Below, piece after piece: positions 45,831-57,000 of a stretch of 64,000 nucleotides of DNA (position 1 is its first letter; each line of letters starts with the position of its first letter). The DNA lies in contig JADDOH010023091.1 of the NCBI GenBank assembly GCA_016648135.1, forward strand, positions 1-64,000. The letters are read 5' to 3'. Position numbers and translations under genes: made by a program. The notes under the pieces were generated by a model, which saw only the letters and a program-made list of their open reading frames with translations, was not told where the DNA came from and did no database searches. The stretch is from Agrypnia vestita. Lineage: Eukaryota > Arthropoda > Insecta > Trichoptera > Phryganeidae.

Positions 45831-46574
45831 TTGAATGGTCGCAGTAAAATAGGCACTAAGTACCAAAATTTCATTTTTCAAACTAAGTATGCAGCTTGGT
45901 TCTATATGATATCGCCACTGACCCCAGTAATACATTATGTCCCTGCAATGTTGCATTTAGGCTTTATGCTCGTTTGAATATCGCGACTTCGCCAAGTACC
46001 ACGGCGTATTATTTTAAAAACGGCACTAAGTGCCATGGTCCGCTAACTTCAGATTGTATGAAAATGGCTGACCAAGTGCTCCCCATACAAACAACAAGGA
46101 AAAGGTGTTATAAAGAATATAATACAAATAAAATAAGAAAATCACAAGGCCTGAAATATACATCAATAACTCAGAATATCATTCCAGCAAAAATCCACCA
46201 GTAAATGAGGTATGATTTATTTTGTGTTTTGAAATTAACGTTCATCCCGGTATTTTGTTACGGACAAGGGATACTGTTTGAATATGCTCGGGGACTTACC
46301 TAATGTTAAACTACACAGACGTTGGACTTAGTGCCTTTCATAGGAAAGAGCGCTGGGTACTTGGGAGTTGTTTGAAATGCATATTTCGCAACTTAATTAC
46401 AGGAAACACAGAAAACTTTTTCTTCTAGTTTTTATGTGGAAAAGACAGGTATAGTATAGATTTTTCATAAAAAATCTCATAAAAACTTATATATTACATT
46501 TTTATTCACTATATCTTGTTTTTCTCAGCTTGTCGGTCATGGTACTTAGTGCATAATTTGATTCAACCATTCAA
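45831..46574. mobile_element. TIR element with CACTAAGTACC motifs and a small ORF
   Basis: The left end 'ttgaatggtcg' then 'ggcactaagtacca' and the right end (reverse 'ttgaatggttg', 'gcactaagtaccatg') give an imperfect TIR of about 38 bp. The word 'gcactaagt.cc' recurs near 46023 and, inverted, near 46328. The inside frame 45896-46204 (+, 102 codons) has no recognised domain. The class cannot be assigned because the flanking duplication is ambiguous. Confidence 0.5.
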
Positions 46575-46711
46575 TTATAGAATTGACATTGGCTCAATCA
46601 CTGATATCATCCGAGATATATCATAATCATGCCAGTGAATCAAAAGAAGCAGTTTTTCTATCACAAGTAAAAACTCACATTACTCAGTAAATACTTGCCT
46701 AATATAGGTAT

Positions 46712-46968
46712 AGATCTTTTCATATAAGCTTGCAATTGAGTTAGTGTGGGTACAGTGCGTAATACGCGCATTGTTTCGTTGTGTTAAGTTTACGGATACG
46801 CCCCTCTCATATCCGTAAACTTAACGAAATAATGCGTAATACGCGCATTGTTTCGTTGTGTTAAGTTTATGGATACGCCCCTCTCATATCCGTAAACTTA
46901 ACGAAACAATGCGCGTATTACGCACTGCACCCACACTAACTCAATTGCAAGCTTATATGAAAAGATCT
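46712..46968. repeat. 257-bp nested perfect-type palindrome
   Basis: The outer arms begin 'agatcttttcatataagctt' and run about 85 bp to 'gttaagtttacggata'. Between them a unit of about 82 bp ('acgcccctctcatatccgta', 'aacttaacgaaa', 'gtaatacgcgcattgtttcg') is present twice in tandem, so several fold-backs are possible. Arm identity is very high. No coding sequence. Confidence 0.8.
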
Positions 46969-47226
46969 TTACATATGAATTTTCTCATTTTTGATAAATA
47001 AATTATTAGATAATGTTACTGAACGTAAAACGGTTTATTACGTTTAATTAAATATTACACTGATTAGTGTGAGTAAAATAAAGGAGTGCATATTTTCGCA
47101 CCTATATGAACATAATATTGATAAAAAGACGAAAGTAAGGGATATGGAGAGGAATCTTGTCTACCGGCTGTCTCGTAATGTAACATGTTATTTACCAAAA
47201 ATATTATTGGTCTTTAAATTATTGAC
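46969..47226. other. AT-rich stretch
   Basis: No supported feature. Confidence 0.35.
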
Positions 47227-48206
47227 AGAGTGTTAGTTAAATTTGTATAAACCACTACCAGATTTTAGTTCTACCGGTTTCGAGACGTACCCGTCTCTTC
47301 GTCAGGACCAACAAACACTACACTACTATGTTCACAACACTATACACCACAACCATAGTATTGTTAACTTCTCACCAATATTTATCACATGCGTGTTAAT
47401 CTTGTCAAGGACAAGTATGCTCTAACTAGCCTACATAACTATCAGGAATCTACGAGGAAGAGAGAGTAAGAGGGGGTGGGGTCTAAAGTGGGTGTTACCA
47501 AATCTTAAAGTTAAATCGAACAAAGGGCTGTATGGAAAATGATTTGGATGCTTAACGATTCACCGCTTCCCTAATGTAAAAAATTTCTCTTTTTGAGTCA
47601 AATTTATGATTATTTTCTATGAGGGGTGAAAATATTACATACCAATAATAATGGTTTAAAATTAGATAATTTAAAATTTTTCTCTTTTTGAGTCAAATTT
47701 AAGATTATTTTCTATGAGGGATGAAAATATTAAATATCAATAATAAACGTTTAAAATTAAATAATTTAGATATTTTTTACATAGGGAAGCAGTGAATCAT
47801 AAAGCACCCCTAATAAAAAACCAAATCAATTTTCCTTTCTTTCTTTCTTTTATGAAAGTAGCTTCCATAAACTGCTTTCATGAAAGTAGCTTTCATAAAC
47901 TGCTTTCATGAAAGTAGCTTTCATAAAAGATTTGGTAACACCCACTTCAGACCCCACCCCCTCTCACTCCTTCTCTCCCTCGTAGATTCCTGATAGTTCT
48001 GTAGGCTAGTTAGTGCATGCTTGTCCTTGATAGGATTAACACGCATGTGATAAATATAGGTGAAAAGTTAACAATACTATGGTTGTGGTGTATAGTGTTG
48101 TGAACATAGTAGTGTAGTGTTGATCCTGACGAAGAGACGGATACGTCTCGAAACCGGTAGACCTAAAATCTGGTAGTGGTTTATACAAATTTAAGTAACA
48201 CTCTTG
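47227..48206. mobile_element. Penelope terminal repeats as a 980-bp foldback
   Basis: The left arm (47227-47530) and right arm (47930-48206) are inverted copies of a PLE terminal repeat: 'taaaccactaccagatttta', the hairpin 'gagacgtacccgtctcttcg' (47282-47301; mirrored at 48130-48149) and 'cacatgcgtgttaatcttgt'. Between them, decayed PLE C-terminal coding sequence ('ggtttaaaattagataattt') is itself duplicated at about 47630 and 47740. The centre is a small minisatellite. Confidence 0.75.
47845..47935 (+). repeat. Palindromic minisatellite, 3 units of about 28 bp
   Basis: The unit 'ctttcatgaaagtagctt' plus 'cataaactg' repeats three times and is itself partly self-complementary ('tttcatgaaa'). 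It sits at the centre of the PLE foldback and is preceded by a (CTTT)n run at 47832-47850. Confidence 0.8.
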
Positions 48207-49272
48207 TTATAATGTCTAATCACAAGTTAATGCTTTAAATATTAAAAATATTAATAATATTTTATATTTTTGGTATTATTTGTTTGTTTTTTTCTCTACA
48301 CTACGCGCAAATTGCTGTTTCGTAAAAGGCCATTGGTCAAATCAGAAGCACTACTGATATGAAAAGTAACAGTAAAATTATATTAATTTTAGTAAGTATA
48401 CCTACCAATTTATGTACACTGTCAGCAGTCAAATTTTCACATAAAAATGAATCTGTTATATCAATACATTATTATAAAATTTAAAAAAAATAACTGGTCA
48501 AAGATTAAATTTACGAATTTATTCTAATTTTAAATGTACTTAGAATGAATAATAGCAATCGAACATGATCCATTCAAAATTCGTAATAACATATAGGTAC
48601 ATCACACGAAAACAGAAGCAATGTAAACAACATTGAACTGTCAATGTTGAGAGTAGAACTAACGTGATTTAATATAAAGTACAAGGATTTCATTCGTTTA
48701 TAAAGCTAGCGGTAATGAATAAGAATAGATTGGGCAAAACAAATTTCGCAGTTCAGTTACACAAGTTTAAACATAATATATTAAATAACACCATTTAATG
48801 TCGCAGCGACCGTGTCTGCGAGCAATATTATTTGAAGGTTGACAGCCAGAGGTTCAGCGCAGTCTAACCTTACTTTACTGTCAGAAATATGTCAACCGAG
48901 GACTCAATTTAATTATTTAATAGAACGAATATTAAAACTTACCCATAATATTGGTTGGTATCACTTATTCAGTAAATTACGCGAATATTTCTCGAGCTTT
49001 AGTAAATCTATACACATACAAAATATTTTCAAGGTCTCGTAATAAACAATGACTACAAACACCATAAAAGAATAACAAAGTTTGTTTATCAAAAACACTT
49101 TGTCAAAAAATAATTCAGGAAATTAAAAAACTTTTAAAAACTGATAACTGTTCGAACAATCACAACTTATACTTTAAATAAGATGACAAATTCTCAGTGA
49201 ACGACGTCACAGAATTTTGTTTTCAACATGGCCACTCAATACATTGAGAATGCATTGCACCAATATACATAC
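48207..49272. other. AT-rich gene-free stretch
   Basis: 48210-48250 repeats the possible PLE start 'aatgtctaa.cacaa' with a frameshift. No further feature. If the exon at 49273-49422 is real, this stretch should contain the following intron and perhaps later exons, but none was recognised. Confidence 0.38.
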
Positions 49273-49422
49273 CTTTCTACAAAGCTGTTGTAATTTAGTT
49301 CTTTGCTGGGTATATGGACAATAAAAAGGCTGAATCAACTGCTCTGCATTATCAACAAGAAACAAATACCAAATATGCTCTTTTTTACTCAGTACCTTCA
49401 ATTCTTTATTTGCAATACTCGC
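49273..49422 (-). CDS. Putative single exon of an unidentified host gene
   Basis: The minus-strand segment is exactly 50 codons with no stop: ASIANKELKVLSKKEHIWYL, then FLVDNAEQLIQPFYCP, ending QQLCRK. A consensus donor AAAG|GTATGT follows (plus strand 'acatac' at 49267-49272), and an AG acceptor after a pyrimidine-containing stretch precedes it. Both boundaries are in phase 0. Composition (W, C, H, P, balanced charge) is protein-like and unlike the AT-rich surroundings. I do not recognise the family. Neighbouring exons were not found. The ZAD gene starts 1.5 kb away in the opposite direction, so a divergent pair is possible. Confidence 0.5.
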
Positions 49423-49654
49423 CTCACGAGAAATAAACTACATACACATACATATAAGCCACTTTACGTCGAATAGACAAGTGAAGTGATTCATTTTGAC
49501 GTTCCGTAAATCACAAGAAAAATACACAAGCCCGATTCCCTAACAAATTCAAAGTTTGTTAGAATATTTTGTTCATACGTCGTGCTTGTGTAGCAAAATA
49601 TTAACCAGGAAAAGAAAATGAACACAAGCAAGTATTTATAAAATCATGTGAGCT

Positions 49655-49765
49655 TGCATGTGAAGATGTATGAATGTGGATGAGGCGATAGTTGAAAAGA
49701 GAAGAGTGAAGCGCTCAATACTCTCTGGGGTACAGCGTGATGGTAGGTTAGTTAGTTAGTAATGA
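49655..49765 (+). mobile_element. LINE with TTAG tail, short 3' fragment
   Basis: 'gtgaagatgtatgaatgtgg' followed by a decayed version of the SILSAYP end and 'gcgtgatggtaggttagtta' with a TTAG tail. It corresponds to the last 100 bp of the copy at 20016-20685. Confidence 0.75.
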
Positions 49766-49973
49766 AGCAATTAAAAAAATATAATGGAATTTTGACATCG
49801 AGAACCACAATGTTCTCTTCGATGTTCTTAATTTATTTACTTTATTTAATATTCTTGTCGTTCTCTCCTCAATCGTGCATTGAGACTTCAAACTATTCAA
49901 CCATTTAAAAAATAGTTTATTTTTTAAAATGTGTACACGACTGTAATGTAATTATTTTATTTGGTTTTATATA

Positions 49974-50118
49974 GGCCCGGTTGTTTCAAGTTGGATCAAA
50001 GTAAGCGTTCGTTTAAAGCATAGATTTTTGCGTTCTCCACCAATCAGACGATCCGTTTTCGTAAATATCTATACTTTAAACGAACGCTTACTTTAATCCA
50101 ACTTGAAACAATCGGCCC
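49974..50118. mobile_element. 145-bp palindromic MITE (GGCCCGGTTGTTTCAAG ends)
   Basis: The left arm 'ggcccggttgtttcaagttg' through 'aaagtaagcgttcgtttaaa' mirrors the right arm ending 'caacttgaaacaatcggccc'. TA lies directly outside both ends. The loop contains 'tgcgttctccaccaatcaga'. Non-coding, highly symmetric. Confidence 0.78.
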
Positions 50119-50928
50119 TAAGGAACTTTATTCACAGATAATATAATTTAAAGTGCATGTAATTTGTAAATTAATATAAAAGTTTTATTTGCATTAAAAT
50201 GTTGAATAAAAAATGACACCATCCATTTTCCAGAAACCAAAATGTCAGGTCGACTCTTCTTTAAATGTTTAAGAATTTTGAGATTTTATATATTTTTACG
50301 ATATGTTTTCATGATAACCTGTAATTTATCACAAGAAAATAAAAGTTGTTATTCTCTAAATGCGCTGTATTTATATGTGATTATGATAGTTAAAAACTTA
50401 ACAAGTTACAACAATTAGATAGTAATATAAATTAAGTAAATTCATCGGGTAAAGGGTTGTGATCAATGTGATATATATATATTAATTATAGGTCAATTAG
50501 AGGTTTTGTATGACTCATCCAAAAAAATGTTTCTCTCTCATTTGCTCCGTATAAAAGAAGACAGATGATATCAGAATGAGATGATTATACCAAAGTTAAT
50601 TCCAGTTATACTTAAAAAAATTGTTATATTCATTATCCCATTATAATCGATGCAACTCGTCTTTCTAAAATATATGCATCACATTACACTTTATAGTCTT
50701 TTATAGCTCGATGAACAATTTCATTTATGTGTTTAGGTACCTAACATGATCATGAAAAATCATAGAAAAGACCATAGATGATTAGACGAAAATTTAGCAG
50801 TTCAGTTCATTTCAAATTTCAATGTGATTTCAATTTGATTCTCTCTTCTCCGTGGTTCAATTGTCAAAGTGTGCGTGATGTCGCTGAATGCGTGTTTTCA
50901 GTATTGTTGTTTCTGATCCTTTAAAAAT
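50119..50928 (+). promoter_or_regulatory. Upstream region of the ZAD zinc-finger gene
   Basis: AT-rich sequence before the start codon. An in-frame TGA at 50914-50916 supports the ATG at 50929 as the first usable start. I see no convincing TATA box; 'gtggttcaattgtcaaagtg' to 'gcgtgatgtcgctgaatgcg' at about 50850-50890 is the least AT-rich part and a plausible initiation zone, which is inference only. Confidence 0.3.
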
Positions 50929-51054
50929 ATGATTGGGAACAATCAGATATTAAACTTCAGTAAAATATGTAGATTGTGTTGCGCGGAAGGATCAATGCTT
51001 TCGGTCTTCAAAGTAAATATTCACAAAAAAATCACCGCTTGTACCGGGATACAG
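50929..51054 (+). CDS. ZAD zinc-finger gene, exon 1
   Basis: The 42-codon exon holds the first half of the ZAD: ICRLCCAEGS with C14 and C17, and KKITACTGIQ at the end. The donor is CAG|GTACGT, phase 0. An in-frame stop 13 bp upstream fixes the start. Joining to exon 2 gives CTGIQ-VWQNDGMP, the normal ZAD spacing to the second CxxC pair. Confidence 0.88.
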
Positions 51055-54000
51055 GTACGTCGCTTACAATAACGTTGCTGAATACTTATTTTTCACATGA
51101 ACTGATAAAATTGACCGTAATACTATACGGTTACGCTTATTTTTAAAAGAATGGTGAGATTCGATTTCTGCATTTTCACTTGAGCGAATGGCCTAGCTAT
51201 CGGTAGGTACATTCGACTTTTGCACGATAGAGTATCCAGAAGCTGGTTTGAGGTAAAATCGTCGAAGCAGAAGATAATTAGACCAAGTATATTATAAAAA
51301 GTCATTACAAGCGGATAGTAAACATATGAATCTAAACTTATGGAATTTTTGCACAGTACTCTTATTTTCCAGTGTTCTATTTTAGTATTGTGATTGATGG
51401 ACCCCACAGTTTGTATGCGGAATTTCATAGGACAAAAAAATCAGATTTATGTTTGACTTTACATATTTTAAGGGTTTTTCCTTTTCTCGAGTTTTGTAAT
51501 TTTGAACACAACCAACTTAAATAACTGTTTATATAGACGAAGGTCAGCCCGGAAAATGCAGGGCTGGTTGTGGGTTTAGGGGACGCGAGTTTTCTTCCCA
51601 TTTCCGCACATAGCAGACCAATTAAAAATGTACTTATTTATTTATTATTTTACAAAAAAGCTATTTTAGTGTATTGTAATGAAGTCGCCTTCCTAATGAA
51701 CCACAAGTGATTTCCTTTGGAATCTTGTCGGTGTTAAGAGTAGCATTTAAAATTCTTAAGAGAACTATTACTCTCGTAGACCCATTAGTCCTGAATGAAC
51801 ACAGCACTGTTGTTTTAATGCCAGACATCATAAAGTGCATTTACACCCCTTCTAAAATATATCTCTTGAATATTATTCACCATGAATAATTATGCAATTT
51901 AAAAATTATTACTATTGCGTCATCTTACCTTGGTACACATAACTGCACACCTTTCCGTTTGTTTGTTTATGTGTATATTTTTTGTATTTCTTGTAATCGA
52001 CATCATGTAACTGAAAACTATTTTCAGATTGCTATGAAGCGCTAAGAGAGAGTGTTGAAGCTGTACATATAAATATATTATTTTTCCTTATTGAGGATGA
52101 TTGATTACCCATGACGTGACTTGAGACATTTATTTCTCTCCTAGCATGCTAAATAAAATAACACAGCTAGCAAAAGTCTATAGCAGGACTTCCATTATTT
52201 TGTCCATAAGCTAAAAAAAACAAAATTTATAGAAAATATATTGTTGAACTGCGCAAAACCAAATTGTTAATAGTGTCAAAAGATCATTTCCGACATCAAA
52301 TATAATCACCAATAATGAACCAATAGAAAGAGTCACGCAAAAAAGTACTCGGGTGCATGGTGAACGAGAAGTGGGATCCATCTCAGAAACGTATCATTCG
52401 CTCTCTTATCACTCATCTCCCGTGGCTTAGCTCGGATCTAAACATGTTGTGGCTGTGGTTCGAATATTCGACAGCTATATAGCCAGCTATCCGGCGGAAG
52501 AGGTCGCCAGATATCCGGCCAAACCACTATCTGTTTCATCTCTTCTTCTTCTAAACGAACTCATCATCCAGTGCAAAATAAGTATTATAAGAAGGGTAGG
52601 AAGTCGCCGCACTTCATGGCTGCGTAACTTGCGGACTGGTATAAGCGTAACGCGACTGAGTTGTTTCGTGCGGCAGTGAATATTGTCGTAATCGCCAGTA
52701 TGATAGCCGACCTCCCATAGAAGATATCACTATTAGAAGAAGATATTATATTATTTCAACCTCTCAAACTAAAGTAGTTCACATTTTGAAACGCCTAAAA
52801 AATAGATATAAAGATATTTTTTATTTTTATGTTTATTGCTCTTTTTCCATGATTATTCTCTTTCATTAAAACATCAATGACCAATGTCAAGTCTGTTTGG
52901 CTGATGCACTATGAGAGTGCAAAAGTAAGGAATTAATCGGTTCCTGTCCTGGCATTTTTATTGAATCTCTAGGGGTTCAATAACTGTAGTGGACCATCTT
53001 CCCTGAGCAGAAGTTACACTGCTAACATCTACAGTGGTTGCTTGGCCAAATTGGCTCTTCCGTGTGATCTTCTTTGACACTTTCAACATTAGTTGACAAT
53101 TTCAGAGTCATTTGTGGTGTCATATTTACTATCACTGGTTCTCAGCTTATATCTAGGATGCTTTGATGAGAATGGTTGACATTTTTATGAAATATAAAAA
53201 GAGTCAAAAATCACAATTTTTATAAAAGAGTCTTGTAGAGTATTTATTCCTGTACTTAGTCCCTGTATAAAATTGTCTCATTTCACAAAGGTTTCAACAG
53301 AGGTACGCACTAATAATATTAGATGTTGGATGTAAAAATTTGATAATTTTTTTACATTCAACATGTAGGTTGAACATAGTACTCTTATTAATTTTGCAAT
53401 TACAACCATTTCAGAATAAAAACTGTCGAGACTTTAATAGTTTTGACCAAAAAAAGATTTGACTGAACATAAAATGAGGTGAATGAATCTGAACACAATT
53501 TTTTGAATGCCATTTTTAATAGAATTGTCTATTAAATATTTCTTTATTTATATTATGAATATTTCGATTTCACTGGTGGATTTCACCCGCACTCATCTAT
53601 AGGCTGATGTTCTTTTAACCTTCATTCCTCAATCTTGTGTTTACTGATGAATTATTTTCATTATAGGTTTGGCAAAATGATGGAATGCCACATCAGATTT
53701 GCAAAAAGTGCATGGCCAAACTGCACATAGCATATCAATTCAAGAAACAAAGTGAAAAGAGCGACTTTCGTTTGCGTCAGTACAGGCTGAGTGGAAAGTC
53801 TACTGAGAAAAAGGTTAATGCAGAAATTCTGGAAGAATCTCGGCAAGAGGATCACACCAAACATGCGGAAGAGATCCCGGAAACCCTTCATCCAGAGTTG
53901 CCAACATTACCACCTGAATATTCCTATGTAGATTCTTTACCATTGGCAGACAACAGACAATATGACAGTCTTCAAAACCTCAACCTCGGAGCTTTTGATC

Positions 54001-57000
54001 TTCCCATCGAGCCGCAGTTCATATTTAATGGATCCAGCATACTTGCCAATATGACTAATGTAAACATACCCCTTCAGGGTAACGTGCATATGCCAGCCAA
54101 CTACAATATACAAAGTCTCAATAACAGTTCTTTTCAAAATTCTTTCGGTATTCAAGGAATCGCACAGTCCACGGGCATCCCTACTCAAATTCTCACTCTG
54201 GAAGAACCTCCAGGTAATTTGTTGTATATTTAATTTTTTATTCTTTGTTTAGTTTCTTTTTTAGTGGTAAGTGTAACTTTTCTCACTTGTGACTTTGCTT
54301 AATTTTATATTTCTTTTTAGTACCGGAATCAGATGTTGGAGACGACGTACAACCTTACGTTGAGCAAATCAATGTGGATACAGCGCACGAAGAGAAAACA
54401 GAATCCAAGCCCGCATTTATTTTCCACAAGATGGGTTGTTTGAAAGTGCGTTCTAAAAAAGACATAGCGGAAAATCGATGTCCCATCTGCAACAAAGCCT
54501 TCGCTTCTAATGGGAAGCTAACCCGGCATATGAAGACCCACGGAGATAAGCCTTTCAAGTGTAAAGTCTGCAAGAAGAGCTTTGCTCATCACGGAAACTT
54601 CAAGGTTCACATGAGGGTGCACAACGACGAGAGGCCCTTCTCCTGCCCCATGTGCCACAAGGCCTGCAGGCAACAGCAGGACTTGGATAAGCATATGAGA
54701 ACCCACACTGGAGAGAGACCGCATGTCTGTTCTACTTGCGATAAAGCCTTTGCTACATCTAGTGAGTATTAATTTAAAATCTCAATACACTTGGTCTTTC
54801 GTCCTTCATTAACTTTTTTTAATGAAATTTACATCTTAGGGATAACATTGTCAATGAAGAAGTTTATGCTCAGCAATCTCTTGACCGTTAAAAGAGCTCA
54901 ATAAAAGTTTTTGAGTATGTATTATACATTAAGGCTAGACAGCCGTTTCACAAACATGCGGATCTGTCAAATTACGTCGAAAGATCATCCGCTTTCAAGC
55001 CATGCGCGAGATGTCATCTGAGCGCAAATCGAATAAAAATTACACGTTAGATACATATTTATGGTACATACGTTGCTAAAACAGTAAGGTTTTGATAGAA
55101 AGAGATGGTCATATATTCTTCGATTCCATTGGCGTCACTCGTCCCCGGGGACTACTACATCTGTCAAAATATTTACTTATTTTAACTTTTGACAAATGAT
55201 CTTATATTTGAGTAGACTTATTATTTTCCATTAATAATTCTGAACTTTTTTTTAAATTAATGCATATCGTAATATGAAAATAACAAAACAATTACCTACG
55301 CCCACATGCGTACTACATATATCAAAATGTATTATTTTAACTTTCGACAAATTCCTGTATTTTATTTACGTTCAATTATTACTTACTGTATAGAATTTAA
55401 AAAACATATTAATAATTTTCAAATCATAATGTATACCGTAATATTAAACAAGAAATAAATACATGATTGATATAAACGCGCATGCGTACAGCGCGTACAG
55501 TGTGTATCTTGACACATTAAATGATTCTGGAACAATTGTTGAAATTGGGATAGTACCGAAACTGACATGTGACGCATGTTCAAAATGTAAAAATGATGAA
55601 ACTCTTCGAAAATCCATATAAAACCTTAATATATGGGAGTTATCAATTGCTTTTGAGCGTATTATATGATAATAATTCATATAAATGTCAAATTTGGCGT
55701 AGAAGTATGATTAATAGTGAAATAAATGACGAGGAATATTCGGCTACATAAACACATCTGACCCCTCCGTGGCCATATGAGGATGTCATTTTTCATACTT
55801 AAGAATTTTTATTTTAAAATAATAATTAACGTGTTTTTAATAAAAAATGTAGCTTTTTAATAGTGAATGAAGATTCAAATAGCGAATATAGATACAATAT
55901 ATCGTTTAAAATCATCTTTTTATATGAATAAACAATATTTGAAAATCATCAAAAATCGTAATAATTTCTTGCATATTTGAAACATTATAACTTTATTAAT
56001 ATTGAATTTCTCTTAATTTCCTACATAGGGATTCTAGATAATTAAGTAATCTTTATACGTATAAAAAAACAAATTGTGCCCACATATAAATTTTAAGAAA
56101 ACCTCTCATCGCCCTCCAACAATAAAAACGAGTTTTTGGCCGCGGCCTCTTGATTAATTAATTAGTAATTAACTTGTTTCTAATAAAAAAACTAACTTTT
56201 AAATAGTGGGTGAGGATTCAAAGTGCGGTATTAACCCATTAACGCCCAAGATAAAACTAAAAGGTACTATAAGTTTAGGCTCTTATTTATTAGAAGTTAC
56301 TTACTTACTTACTTACCATCACGCCGTTTCCCCGAGGGGGTAGGCAGAGAGGATAGAGCGCCATACTCTTCTGTCCTGACATACAACTTTCGCTTCGTCT
56401 ACATTCATACATCTTCGCATGCAAGCTTGACGGTTGTTCAGACTTCTAACAGGACCATCTTCCAGTATCTGGTTAATCTGGTCATGCCACGTCTTCCGTG
56501 AAGAAGTTTATAGTTCAAATAAACAGATTACAAAGAAAAAATAAAAATTTTAAATTTGGTTTTTATAAGGGTGTACACAGCTGTGTACAATGGGCGGATA
56601 TACGTATGAAATTCAGCGAAGCAAGTTCGTTCCACATATAATATTTTCAAACATATTGCACAGCGCCAGCGATCTCTGGTGGACGAATGACACATTGTAA
56701 TGGTTTTTCTATGCGCTCCGGTTTATGGCCAAAGTTCTTTCGATCAACTCCATGTACTGTTGATGACGATGGACGGCTCATTGTTTTGTTTGATCTCAAG
56801 TAAGTCCGTGCAATCGTACGTCTGAATGATAACTGATTCATATAGACAACATCGTCATTCTTACTCAGTAGAACATGTAGCCGCCATGCATTTGAGACAG
56901 CCATATCAAGTAAGTAACTGAATATGACCCACCACCATTTTTTCCTTTGATGGAAATGCAATACAGGCTGATAGACTGATCCATTTGGTCTACGCCTCCC

